From: Moritella sp. 5
GTDB taxonomy: Bacteria > Pseudomonadota > Gammaproteobacteria > Enterobacterales > Moritellaceae
DNA length: 64,000 nucleotides
Direction of reading: 5' to 3'
Assembly: GCF_018219455.1 (NCBI RefSeq)
Contig: NZ_CP056122.1
Span: 1,302,001-1,366,000 of the forward strand
Shown here: in pieces, positions 50,436 to 59,291 of the stretch
How positions within the stretch are numbered: position 1 is the first letter of the stretch
How the letters are laid out: the number at the start of each line of letters is the position of its first letter
Made by a program: the position numbers and the translations under genes
Notes under the pieces: generated by a model
The model's input: only the letters and a program-made list of their open reading frames with translations
What the model was told of the DNA's origin: nothing
Database searches by the model: none

Positions 50436-51104
50436 ATGATGTTTTTATATGTATTAAAACCAAAGTACATTGGGCGCTTATTGCAAGTGACTATGATGCT
50501 CATTGGTGCATTGATGAGTATGAATTGTACTGCTCATCCACACTCGTGGATTGATATGAAAACAGAGATCCAAGGAGATGGAAAACAGATCACTGGATTT
50601 TTAATGACATGGGAGTTTGATGCTATGACTTCTGCTTACATGTTAGATGGCGAGGATCTCTCTGCTAAAAATAAAGCGCAGACGTTACAGGACCTCGCTG
50701 ATTCGATTATGACAAATATGACAACTAATCATTACCTTACCTATTTTTATGAAGGGGGGAAGCCAGTTAAGTACGCACTAGCGAAACAGGGCACTTTAGT
50801 GCAAGACAAAATAAAGGCGACGCTACAGTTTTATCTACCGTTAGCTGAGCCCCTTGTGCTATCTGATAAATCACTCAAGTTACTTATTTATGATCCAAGT
50901 TATTATGTTGATATGAGTTGGCCTGCAAAAAATGCAGTTCGGCTCTCTCCGGAACTGAGTCAATATTGTAAATTGTCTCTTATTGAAGCGACACCTACGT
51001 CTGAACAACTTGCGTATGTTATGTCATTACCTGTTGATGCTGAGAGAGATAATGCGATTGGCGAATTATTCACTCAATCTGCCATTATCAACTGCAAACC
51101 TTAA
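50436..51104 (+). CDS. DUF1007-family periplasmic protein, metal-transport associated
   Basis: This is a 222-residue DUF1007 (COG3683-like) protein, exported by an N-terminal signal (about 10-33, ending CTA before HPHSWIDMK). The HPHSW start of the mature chain, with two histidines, could bind metal. I use the ATG at 50436, with GAGAG upstream; the frame opens at a GTG at 50361, but the extra 25 residues add nothing typical. DUF1007 genes usually sit with NicO/RcnA-type transporters, as here, 25 bp upstream of one. The Zur-like palindrome upstream suggests induction under zinc shortage. The biochemical role is unknown. Confidence 0.85.
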   Translation: MMFLYVLKPKYIGRLLQVTMMLIGALMSMNCTAHPHSWIDMKTEIQGDGKQITGFLMTWEFDAMTSAYMLDGEDLSAKNKAQTLQDLADSIMTNMTTNHYLTYFYEGGKPVKYALAKQGTLVQDKIKATLQFYLPLAEPLVLSDKSLKLLIYDPSYYVDMSWPAKNAVRLSPELSQYCKLSLIEATPTSEQLAYVMSLPVDAERDNAIGELFTQSAIINCKP

Positions 51105-51129
51105 TGCTATTTTTATACAAGGATAAATA

Positions 51130-52233
51130 ATGACACCGTTAGTTTCGAATAGCCGAATGGCTAAGGAAAATACAAATAAGTCGCCTTTGTTACCTATGCT
51201 TGGTTTCGTTGGCATGATTTTTTTATTTTTTGCTTTAGGTTATGTACTTTGGCAGGTTTGGCCAACACTTATTACCACTGGTATGCAGTGGCAAAAACAG
51301 ATAAATAATGAGTTGAGTGAATTATTACACGCCGCTAAAAATGAAAGTTTAATGGCAGGGGTATCACTGATCGGACTTAGTTTTATGTATGGGGTTTTGC
51401 ACTCAGTTGGTCCAGGTCATGGCAAATTGATTGTGACAACTTATATTGCGACACAAGAAGCTAAAGTGAAGTTAAGCCTTATTATCACGCTTCTGTCTTC
51501 GCTTGTGCAGGCCTTCGTTGCTGTGGGGCTAGTATCTGTATTATTAATGCTATTTGATGCATCGATGCGTGAAGTTAATCAGAAAGCAGAACTGCTCATT
51601 CCATTAAGTTTTTATACTGTCATTTTATTAGGTATTGTTATTATTTTTAGTAACTTAGTCTTGATGTATCGTGTAATTAAAGAGCACAAAGATACAGTAA
51701 ATCAAAACGTATCGAATAGCGCTGATATGGTTATTAAGCGGTTAACACCAGTGACGCCATCGGTATCTGTTGCTAAATATGCCGCACCAGCAAGTTCATC
51801 GCTTGTTGACCACGAGCACCATGATAATTGTGGCTGTGGGCATCAACATGTCGTGGCTCCAGAGCTAATTAACGATGCCTCTTCATTCAAAGAGTATTTA
51901 ACTATTATTTTGAGTATTGGTATTCGTCCTTGTACGGGCGCAATTATGGTGTTGTTGTTTGCTAATATGCTTGATATTTATTGGCTTGGTATTGTCAGTG
52001 CTGTGGTCATGGCGTTAGGTACTGCGCTTACCACATCGACTATTGCGATAATGACCATTACCGGTAAGCAAGCTGTAAGACGTTATTTAGCGACAGGAAA
52101 GCGTAATAGAGGGCCGAAAAATGGACTTAATATAACTAAGTTTATTGTGCCGATTATTGGTGGTTTGTTATTAATATTACTGGGAATGTTATTACTTGAA
52201 TCGAGACCTGTAGGTATGTCTCCGATGTTTTAG
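51130..52233 (+). CDS. NicO/RcnA-family metal transporter
   Basis: This is a 367-residue inner-membrane protein of the NicO family (nickel/cobalt-type transporters, COG2215). About seven hydrophobic segments are seen. The family motif HSVGPGHGK is at residues 91-99. A loop at about 228-240 is rich in metal ligands (DHEHHDNCGCGHQH), and GIRPCTGAIMVLLFA lies after it. AGGA precedes the ATG. Classic family members move Ni or Co, but the Zur-like site and DUF1007 partner point to zinc here. The direction of transport cannot be told from sequence. Confidence 0.85.
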   Translation: MTPLVSNSRMAKENTNKSPLLPMLGFVGMIFLFFALGYVLWQVWPTLITTGMQWQKQINNELSELLHAAKNESLMAGVSLIGLSFMYGVLHSVGPGHGKLIVTTYIATQEAKVKLSLIITLLSSLVQAFVAVGLVSVLLMLFDASMREVNQKAELLIPLSFYTVILLGIVIIFSNLVLMYRVIKEHKDTVNQNVSNSADMVIKRLTPVTPSVSVAKYAAPASSSLVDHEHHDNCGCGHQHVVAPELINDASSFKEYLTIILSIGIRPCTGAIMVLLFANMLDIYWLGIVSAVVMALGTALTTSTIAIMTITGKQAVRRYLATGKRNRGPKNGLNITKFIVPIIGGLLLILLGMLLLESRPVGMSPMF

Positions 52234-52296
52234 TCGTTCATCGTATTACTGAAAAAAGACCCGATGTAATATTCACAGTAATTCGTGTGAACTTGC

Positions 52297-52336
52297 AAAA
52301 AAGAGCCTCCTAATTCACTTAGGTAGCTCTTTTTTA
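52297..52336. terminator. Bidirectional terminator between the NicO and glycoside hydrolase genes
   Basis: AAAAAAGAGC and GCTCTTTTTT form the outer stem and CCTAA with TTAGG the inner stem around a 5-nt loop. It lies between two convergent genes and has A and T runs on both sides. Confidence 0.9.
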
Positions 52337-52452
52337 TTGATACTCGTTTGCAATGTTTAATCGAATGGACAGAAACGGTTTCTTGATAAAAATTATCATT
52401 AAATGTTCTGTCTTATATGTCTAATTAATATAAATGAGTTGTGAATAGGGAA

Positions 52453-54774
52453 TTACAGGAGGTCTCGTGGTATTGGTGTCCATTCAACTACTGTGTCATT
52501 ACTTAAAATAGCCATAATGGAAGTCGATGGAATGACTCGATTGTCTGATAAACGTTTATCTTTTTGATAAAAATTTGCAACTATGATGCTTCCATCGCTA
52601 AAGGTTGTTTGTTGTAATAAGCCCCGTTTATCCAGCCATTTAAAATCCGTCATGGCTTTATCCCAAAGCACTTGATGAATAGGTAAAAACCCTTGTTGAT
52701 AGTGCTGCAGCGCTTTAATTCGTGGTGCATCAGTATTTGTTACTTCATCTCGACTCAAATGCACCATAGCTGGCGTGTTATATAGCATAGAGGTTAAGTC
52801 ACGTTCGACTTGTACATCAGAGAATTTTAAACTGTCGCTATGCCAATGGTGGCTGTTGATCAGTTCATCATGAAATACAGTTTGATACAGTGGGACCTTG
52901 TATTGAGGAGAGAAAAACAGCGTTTTGTATGGCTGTTTAACCTGAGCTGGCTTGAAGAAGAAACCTGGTTTATAGTCCGGATACCAAGCACCCAAAAAAT
53001 AGGGGGATTTTCGATTACTGTTCATGTCTTTATCTGTCCAACCAAAACCAACGGTTTCCATGCCATGTGCAAAAGCAATGCCTTGTGTTGTGAGTGAATT
53101 ACCATCTTCAGAACCTAATACTACGTCTTGATTTGATGCGATCCATTCCATGCGCTGGTTAAAGGCATTAAGCATTTTAGTCTCGCTCATTCTGTTATTT
53201 TGAGCGTAGTCTTCTCTTACCATACCCGTTGCATCTACATCCAAAAATAGGCTGTTGAAACGACCATATTGGATTACATCTTTAATACGTTGCTCTACAT
53301 AGCCTCGATTACAGGCAGGGTTTAAATAAAAACCATTACTACGGAATCCTTTTTTCTTGTACCCGTTAGCCTTTTCTATTGCACACTGCTGGCGCATGGT
53401 ATCTGGCAGTTGAGCTGTTAGCCAACCATCGTTTGTCCCTTTGGCAATCGCAGTATTGTAAGAATCGTAAGTACCAATGAGGTAACCTGCTTGTTTAGCT
53501 TGAACGACTACTTGGGGTTGGTAAAATGCTGGCATCCAGTTATCTAAGCCGAGCCAAAGCTTGGTCAACCCAGCAGAAATTAAGTTATTGATCATATCTT
53601 TCGATAATGCTTGTCCCCAGCGTCCAGCGTCGATTAAATAGATATGAGCATTGGTGGCTAACCATGCTTTTCTTTTTTGCGCTGCTTCAAATTGCTGTTT
53701 TATGCCATTTTCATTTGGAGACGTTTTTTCTACTTTAATTAGTTGTGTTAAAGACAAGTTTATACTTTTAATCAGCAAGTTCTTGTCGTATTTGCTCAGC
53801 CAATGTGTCCCTTTTTTCAGATTGCGAAGTTCTTTCTTTGCATCTTTGCTTGGTATTAAGTCTAATTGAGTAAAGTACCACTCTTTCAATCCCCACCAGT
53901 CTTTAACATCTTCTACTGCAAGAACATCACGACCAAATAAATATACATGACTTGCACCAATTAAACGTTTAAGTAGAGGTTGCCTAGCTAGCTTTTCCGA
54001 TAGTGACGTTGCAAAGCCTTGTTGTTTTCGCCATTGACGATATAGCTTTGCACCACTGAGTTGATCACAGCCTAAAGTAATTAAAACTGCAAATGGCTCA
54101 TCGTGATTGAGCATAGTGAATTGGTGTGTGGCTTGCATATCTAGTTTTTGAGCTGTGATAGAGAAGTCGAGCTGATTATTGGTTGGATTAAGCAGCTGGT
54201 AGTTTACAAAGTGGTTTGTTTTACCCGTTACTTCAACACTCCAAAATGGCATTTTAAGATCTTGGGTTGTATTAGAGTTAGAGTGCTCCTCGACTATATA
54301 CCTAATCCAATCTTGGTTGTTCGTAGGGATACGCATCCCTTCATTGAATGGTATTATTAACGTGTTCGCTTGCTTGCTCGGTAAATCAAACCATTTAAGT
54401 GTTAAGGGCTTGTTACGGAGTGGCGGGGTTTTAGACATTAGATCGAACGTGATTTTTAGTCCTTTATCAAAAGTAGCATTCACCATAATATTACTCGGTT
54501 CTAGTAGCCAAGATGCTGACTTACCTGAGGTTTGGGTAACCTGTGAGGCATGTTGGCGGGTGCCCTCAACCAAAAGGGCTGATTCACTAATCTGTGCTCT
54601 CGTCGCTTCGGTATACCAATTAATCAGCAACGCGCTAGGCTCAATAGCAATAGACTGATCGTCATTTTTCAGTGTGATAAGGTTCGATAGTTTACTTTTT
54701 GCCTCAGCATTAATTGCGGAAAAAGGCAGAGTAATCCCCGCTAATAAAAATATAATATAAATCGGTTTATTCAT
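52453..54774 (-). CDS. Predicted secreted glycoside hydrolase linked to a Vxr-type locus
   Basis: This is a 773-residue protein with a Sec signal (about 1-24, INAEA). The N-terminal part (about 30-240) is beta-rich, as in galactose-mutarotase-like domains. The centre (about 270-620) looks like a TIM-barrel hydrolase: YLIDAGRWG, LWLGLDNWMPAFY, FNSLFLDVDATG with a candidate nucleophile D512, and VVLGSEDGNS with a candidate acid/base E556. Spacing and style recall clans with GH101/GH129 endo-alpha-N-acetylgalactosaminidases, but I cannot fix the family. It follows the DUF2861 gene by 86 bp in the same direction, and so may be part of the envelope-stress operon and act on wall or surface glycans. 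The strand of its two catalytic candidates is inference. Confidence 0.7.
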   Translation of the reverse strand: MNKPIYIIFLLAGITLPFSAINAEAKSKLSNLITLKNDDQSIAIEPSALLINWYTEATRAQISESALLVEGTRQHASQVTQTSGKSASWLLEPSNIMVNATFDKGLKITFDLMSKTPPLRNKPLTLKWFDLPSKQANTLIIPFNEGMRIPTNNQDWIRYIVEEHSNSNTTQDLKMPFWSVEVTGKTNHFVNYQLLNPTNNQLDFSITAQKLDMQATHQFTMLNHDEPFAVLITLGCDQLSGAKLYRQWRKQQGFATSLSEKLARQPLLKRLIGASHVYLFGRDVLAVEDVKDWWGLKEWYFTQLDLIPSKDAKKELRNLKKGTHWLSKYDKNLLIKSINLSLTQLIKVEKTSPNENGIKQQFEAAQKRKAWLATNAHIYLIDAGRWGQALSKDMINNLISAGLTKLWLGLDNWMPAFYQPQVVVQAKQAGYLIGTYDSYNTAIAKGTNDGWLTAQLPDTMRQQCAIEKANGYKKKGFRSNGFYLNPACNRGYVEQRIKDVIQYGRFNSLFLDVDATGMVREDYAQNNRMSETKMLNAFNQRMEWIASNQDVVLGSEDGNSLTTQGIAFAHGMETVGFGWTDKDMNSNRKSPYFLGAWYPDYKPGFFFKPAQVKQPYKTLFFSPQYKVPLYQTVFHDELINSHHWHSDSLKFSDVQVERDLTSMLYNTPAMVHLSRDEVTNTDAPRIKALQHYQQGFLPIHQVLWDKAMTDFKWLDKRGLLQQTTFSDGSIIVANFYQKDKRLSDNRVIPSTSIMAILSNDTVVEWTPIPRDLL

Positions 54775-54860
54775 AACAAAGGAATGTCCGTTGGTGTAAA
54801 GATAAGTACATTACAAACTAACTTTGGTTACCTTTTGTCATCCATTTGTCTTTTATCGAT

Positions 54861-55724
54861 TCAATGTTGGATAGTTGCAGGGAAAGTGAATCTTTGAGCG
54901 TATTCTATTTTGATTGCACCTTGATATTCAGACTGCGATACCACGGCACTTAACCATTTAGCATGATTCGGAGGCTGAGCTGGAAGATGGGTATTTCTAT
55001 AGCCATCGGAATTTAAATTCGCAGTGTTAAGCTGGATTGGTTGTGAATTACCAAGCATAGAGAACTTGTCGTTAAACCATTGCCAACGCATATTCGCTGG
55101 TTGGCAACTTACTAGTGTTTTTGGTACTTGAATACTAATTGCTGAAGCTACATGACTACGATTTACTTTTATCCAAGGTTGCTCGTAGCTGGAAGATAAA
55201 ATAATAGGATAAATCGCCTGACCAATGGTTAATTGGTAGAAACCAGACATTGGTGGATAAACAAGACTATCACTTTCTAATTCAACGTAGCCCTGCTCTG
55301 GTTCAGCAGTATTGTCAGAGATCCAGACTCGTCCTTGCTGATCACGTAAAGAGATAGTAGTGCTCTCCTCTACACCGTCAAGGGATACCTTAAGTTGGTA
55401 ACTTTGATGAACTAAATTAGTCTTCTTCTGAATTATTAATGTGATATGACGATGCTGATTAAATGGTAAATCGCCAATTAACTGCTTACCGCATTGAGAT
55501 CGACTAATAATTATTTGTTTGGTTTTTTCCCAGAACCTTTCATCTAGTGCTTTCTGACCTAAGGTTTGTTGCATTTCTTGCCAAGCCAGTTGGGTATTGC
55601 TCATAGCCAAAGCAGAATACACCGATGCGAGGGGGGTCGGCATAAACCAATCATCAGCAACGACTTGTTGGCTAAAGGTGAGCGTTGTGGTTACTAGCAC
55701 AAGCAATCGTTTTATTGTTCTCAT
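54861..55724 (-). CDS. vxrC: DUF2861-family periplasmic protein (VxrC-like)
   Basis: This is a 287-residue exported protein with a signal peptide of about 23 residues (MRTIKRLLVLVTTT, then SQQVVA before DDWF). The start DDWFMPTPLASVYSALAM and its place directly after the response regulator (4-bp overlap) match the DUF2861 protein VxrC of the Vibrio cholerae vxrABCDE operon. The rest is beta-rich with no known catalytic motif. VxrC is reported to modulate Vxr signalling in V. cholerae; a role in ligand sensing in the periplasm is plausible here. Confidence 0.7.
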   Translation of the reverse strand: MRTIKRLLVLVTTTLTFSQQVVADDWFMPTPLASVYSALAMSNTQLAWQEMQQTLGQKALDERFWEKTKQIIISRSQCGKQLIGDLPFNQHRHITLIIQKKTNLVHQSYQLKVSLDGVEESTTISLRDQQGRVWISDNTAEPEQGYVELESDSLVYPPMSGFYQLTIGQAIYPIILSSSYEQPWIKVNRSHVASAISIQVPKTLVSCQPANMRWQWFNDKFSMLGNSQPIQLNTANLNSDGYRNTHLPAQPPNHAKWLSAVVSQSEYQGAIKIEYAQRFTFPATIQH

Positions 55725-56371
55725 AATGCAGCCTCAATGAGTCGATAGCCAACACCACGTAGCGTTTTGATATTCAGTACTGGTAATTTTTGTCTCAACT
55801 GGAGAATATGATTGTCGACTGTTCGCGTCGATGGGAATGTTTGAAAGCCCCATATTTTATTGAGTAACTCATCACGATGAAACACTCGCCCTTGATTTTG
55901 AACTAATAGCAGCAGGAGCTGAAATTCTTTAGGTTTCAAACTTAGCTCTTTACCGTCGCTAACGACCACTCGTTTGGATATATTTATTTGGACATTCTGG
56001 TAGAAAAGTTTACTTTCACCTAATGGGCGCAGCTGAGCATGAATACGCGCGAGTAGCTCTAGGTGTGAGAAAGGCTTTACCACATAGTCTTTAGCGCCCG
56101 CCATCAAGCCTTCAATGCGTTGGTCAATTTCGACTTTGGCAGTTAATACAATCACAGGGATCGCTTTTATCATAAGCCATTGAGGTAGCAAAGTTAAGCT
56201 GTCACCTTCAGGTAACTGCCTATCTAAAATGACTAAGTCAGCTTGCATCCAGTGCTTTTTGACTTTTTTGCTGTCACTGAGCCACTGGCAATCGAACCCC
56301 TCGTCGATGAGATATTGACGAAACCCTTCACCGAGTAATTTATCGTCTTCAATAAGAAGAATCTGCGTCAT
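55721..56371 (-). CDS. vxrB: OmpR-family response regulator (VxrB/WigR-like)
   Basis: This is a 216-residue regulator. The receiver domain (1-115) has acidic pocket E8-D9-D10, phosphoacceptor D50 in LVILDRQLP, T78 in VLTAK and K99 in YVVKPF. The winged-helix output domain (about 122-214) has LSLKPKEFQLLLLL, NKIWGF and TVDNHILQLRQKL. It overlaps the histidine kinase gene and the DUF2861 gene by 4 bp each. In V. cholerae VxrB/WigR controls cell-wall repair, T6SS and biofilm genes; the same regulon here is inference. OmpR-type proteins bind direct repeats of the kind seen upstream of the adhesin. Confidence 0.88.
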   Translation of the reverse strand: MTQILLIEDDKLLGEGFRQYLIDEGFDCQWLSDSKKVKKHWMQADLVILDRQLPEGDSLTLLPQWLMIKAIPVIVLTAKVEIDQRIEGLMAGAKDYVVKPFSHLELLARIHAQLRPLGESKLFYQNVQINISKRVVVSDGKELSLKPKEFQLLLLLVQNQGRVFHRDELLNKIWGFQTFPSTRTVDNHILQLRQKLPVLNIKTLRGVGYRLIEAAL

Positions 56372-57843
56372 AATGGTAACTCCAAAATACAGCGAGTAGG
56401 ATTGTGATAGTAGACAAATCTGCCACCCATCTTTTTCATTAAGCGAGTAACAATCGTTAGTCCCATTCCCATGTTTTCGTGGTTAGTTCTGGGTTTAAAT
56501 CGTGTCATCAGTAGATGGTACCGATTTGGAAAGCACCCCTGATCGATTACTTCAATTCGTAACAATTTATTAGTGGTAACAAAAATTGATACTTCACCCT
56601 TACCATGGTTCTGAGCGTTCCTCAGTAAGTTATCTAGGCAGATTCCGAGCCAGTAATAGGGCAACGTTAATTCTTGATCATTGTCCAGTCTATAATCCAG
56701 ACTGTATTTATCCAAACAGTGATCGAGCCAATCCGAGAGATAAGCTGTTTGCTTTTGGAACTGAGTGTGAGGATCGACACTTAAAAATCCTTTGCTCGTT
56801 TCTGTTAGTTGGGACAATCGTTGGTGATCAGCGAGTAAGCGTCCAAAACTCCGCTGAGCGTTCTCGTCAAATTGATCAAAGTGACGGCGAAATTGCTCAA
56901 CCGTAAAGCCCAAACTCGTGATTGGTGTTCGTAGTTCGTGTGTGAGTAATTGCAATATAAATCGCCGCTCCTTGGCTTCGTTTCTATGGCTAACTAAGCC
57001 TATAAATAAGAAACTTGTAGCAAGCAAAGCTAGTATTGAAATTAACCATTTAAAATTATTCTTTCTTGGTAGCAATGGCTGAATACACAAGTTGCTGTAG
57101 CTTACGCCACATATTTGTTCCGCGCTATTTTTGAGTTCAATATTGATTTTCAACGGTGCTAAGAGTTGTCGCCAGACTTGTCCCTTAATACCCACTAATC
57201 CGAACTCATCGTTAAGCCATAGCTTGTCATCTTTGGCAAGGTAGGCTCGATATCCTGATAGCAGTACATCACTACCTTTCGCTGAAATAGTATCAAACAA
57301 CTTATGTAAGGGGTGGTGTGGGTTTGATAGTGTTAGCTCTCGATTATGATTTGCGATAAATGAGGTTTGCTGGCTAGAATCTAAAGACGCCAAAAATCGG
57401 TCTGAATAACTGCCACCTGCAGGGTGGAGCATTTCGCCTTGATTATACCAACCATCATCTAACGTTTTGTTACTACAGATTGCTTTCTCAAATTCAATCG
57501 CACGAGCTAGCTTAGTACGCTTTTTACTCTCTAAATCAGTAAATTTCGTTGGTAACTTACAGGATCGGTGTAATTGCCATAATGTTTGAATGTCGTCCCA
57601 AGTATAGTTTTCGAAATTAGGGTATTGATTATTACTAAGCAACAGTGGCGCAGGATAGCTATTAAGCTGTTCCAGCGTAATCTTGGTTTCAGAGGGTAAG
57701 CCAGAGGCCTGCTGGTAAAATGACCGCCAGCGAGTTTGCAAGTTGGAGGTCTCGCTAGCTGCTTGAGTAATAACAGAAAAACACAAGATAAAAACACTAA
57801 ATAACAGCCTAATAGATCGAAGATAAAACAGATTAAGAATCAT
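56368..57843 (-). CDS. vxrA: Sensor histidine kinase with periplasmic DUF3404-type domain (VxrA/WigK-like)
   Basis: This is a 491-residue membrane kinase. A signal or first membrane segment (about 8-28) and a second helix at about 265-284 enclose a periplasmic domain of some 235 residues with paired cysteines (C95, C123, C245, C253). The kinase core follows without a HAMP domain. The phosphorylated His is H302 in LLTHELRTPITSLG, the N box is LDNLLRNAQNHG, and the last G box is MGMGLTIVTRLMKKMGG. The domain plan and the neighbouring RR and DUF2861 genes match VxrA of Vibrio cholerae, which responds to wall damage. The ligand is unknown. Confidence 0.88.
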   Translation of the reverse strand: MILNLFYLRSIRLLFSVFILCFSVITQAASETSNLQTRWRSFYQQASGLPSETKITLEQLNSYPAPLLLSNNQYPNFENYTWDDIQTLWQLHRSCKLPTKFTDLESKKRTKLARAIEFEKAICSNKTLDDGWYNQGEMLHPAGGSYSDRFLASLDSSQQTSFIANHNRELTLSNPHHPLHKLFDTISAKGSDVLLSGYRAYLAKDDKLWLNDEFGLVGIKGQVWRQLLAPLKINIELKNSAEQICGVSYSNLCIQPLLPRKNNFKWLISILALLATSFLFIGLVSHRNEAKERRFILQLLTHELRTPITSLGFTVEQFRRHFDQFDENAQRSFGRLLADHQRLSQLTETSKGFLSVDPHTQFQKQTAYLSDWLDHCLDKYSLDYRLDNDQELTLPYYWLGICLDNLLRNAQNHGKGEVSIFVTTNKLLRIEVIDQGCFPNRYHLLMTRFKPRTNHENMGMGLTIVTRLMKKMGGRFVYYHNPTRCILELPL

Positions 57844-58242
57844 GAATTTGGAATATCTCTTGGTTGGCTTATTAATTATATTTGATATTATAAACGCTTT
57901 AACAACTCATTTGTCACCTACATGTCATATTTTCACTTTTGGTATTAATTAAAGGTATGTAACAAACGGCGACAAATCAATTCATAAGGCTGTTCTGTAA
58001 CTGGTCTATGCTGTTTTGTTAGTACGTTCAACGCGGCCTTTAACTTGAGAGCTATTAGTACAAACAACTCTGTATTTAATTTATTTTGACTAGGTCAAGA
58101 GAGATCACTTTTATGTTCAATAGGCTATTAATATAAGATGAGGGGTCTGTGGTAAATTGAAATGTAGCAATTTCAATCAGGCATTAGTTTATGCCTGCAG
58201 TTATCATGGTTTCAATCTTTTAATTGGATACGCAGGTAGAAA
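57844..58242. other. Divergent promoter region between the vxr-like operon and the AraC gene
   Basis: In these 399 bp, TGTCAC at 57912 and TGTCAT at 57923 form an 11-bp-spaced direct repeat (PhoB-box-like), and TGTAAC occurs at 57958 and near 58005. These could be autoregulatory sites of the OmpR-type regulator. Nearer the AraC gene are two abutting inverted repeats: ATTGAAAT with ATTTCAAT (58156-58177) and CAGGCAT with ATGCCTG (58178-58197). No reading frame is supported. Confidence 0.45.
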
Positions 58243-59100
58243 GTGAGAGCTGTAGAATATAATGAAGAGCGGATAAAAAGAGTTTGTGATTACATCAATA
58301 ACCACCTAGATGAAGATATATCACTTGAAAAATTGAGTGAAATGGCAATATGTTCTAAATACCATTTTCATCGTATCTTTAAGTCATTCATGGGGGTTAG
58401 CAGTATTCAGTTTGTTCAGCTTGCCAGAATGAAGCGAGCCTCTTTGAGATTAGCAACCGAACCTGAGCTAAGCATTATTGATATTGCTTACGAGGCACAT
58501 TTCGAAAGCCCTGAGGCGTTCTCGCGTGCGTTTAGAAGAATAGTTAAGCAATCACCGTCCCAATTTAGAGATAACCCTGAGTGGCTTTCGTGGCGATCAA
58601 CATATCAATTTAGAGCACCAATAATAAGAAAAAACGTTATGGACATAAATATTTTAGACTTTGAAGAAAAAAAAGTTGCACTGATCGAGCATAAAGGTAA
58701 CCCAGCATTGTTTCCTGAGACAGCCGCAAAATTTCTCTCTTGGAGAAAAGAAATAAGTTTATCACAGCCTCACAAGGATAAGCTTTCTTTTGGTATAGCT
58801 TATAATGACCCAAGAGATACATCACATTCTGAATTTCAGTTTGATCTTTGTGTAACTCATGATGGCGATGTTCTTGATAATAAATACGGTGTTAAATCCG
58901 GTGTTATTCAGGGGAGTCGATGTGCAGTTGCTCGGCATTATGGTAGTCACGAAAATTTGATGGAAACTAGTGGTTCCTTGATTAATTGGTTACTAAATAG
59001 CGATGAAGAGCTAGGCGATCTGCCTTGCGTTTTACACTACGTAAAATGGGATCCTGATGAGAGAGAATTAATTACTGATATCTACTTGCCAATAAAATAA
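58243..59100 (+). CDS. AraC-family regulator with GyrI-like ligand-binding domain
   Basis: This is a 285-residue protein. The AraC double helix-turn-helix is at the N-terminus (about 8-106; CDYINNHLDEDISLEKLSEMA, IDIAYEAHFESPEAFSRAFRR). A GyrI-like effector domain (about 130-285) follows, ending CVLHYVKWDPDERELITDIYLPIK. This order matches Rob/SbmC-type multidrug sensors, which bind small amphipathic ligands. The start is a GTG with AGG at good distance. No target gene lies next to it, so the regulon is unknown. Confidence 0.9.
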   Translation: MRAVEYNEERIKRVCDYINNHLDEDISLEKLSEMAICSKYHFHRIFKSFMGVSSIQFVQLARMKRASLRLATEPELSIIDIAYEAHFESPEAFSRAFRRIVKQSPSQFRDNPEWLSWRSTYQFRAPIIRKNVMDINILDFEEKKVALIEHKGNPALFPETAAKFLSWRKEISLSQPHKDKLSFGIAYNDPRDTSHSEFQFDLCVTHDGDVLDNKYGVKSGVIQGSRCAVARHYGSHENLMETSGSLINWLLNSDEELGDLPCVLHYVKWDPDERELITDIYLPIK

Positions 59101-59218
59101 ATAATTGACAAGAATGAATCTTATTGTTTGTTTACGTTATTTTCAATGTTGATAACGGATTTAATTTCTAGCTCAGTGTCGTGGCCATAATTTTTTATTC
59201 TATTACGTTAGGTGCGAG

Positions 59219-59250
59219 GTATGTGCCTAATAGTAACGTTAGGCACATAC
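59219..59250. repeat. Perfect 12-bp inverted repeat between the AraC gene and znuA
   Basis: GTATGTGCCTAA and TTAGGCACATAC flank an 8-nt spacer. It lies between convergent genes, 41 bp past the znuA stop. It lacks a T run on either strand, so it is not a canonical terminator. It could be a Rho-dependent or mRNA-stabilising hairpin. Confidence 0.7.
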
Positions 59251-59291
59251 AATACTGTCAATATTTTGTTATCTGGGCTTTTTGTTAAGGC

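Noticed and set aside
52385..52403. Fur-box-like GATAAAAATTATCATTAAA
   Set aside because: About 14 of 19 positions fit, but it lies between the 3' ends of two convergent genes, where no promoter is expected, in AT-rich DNA.
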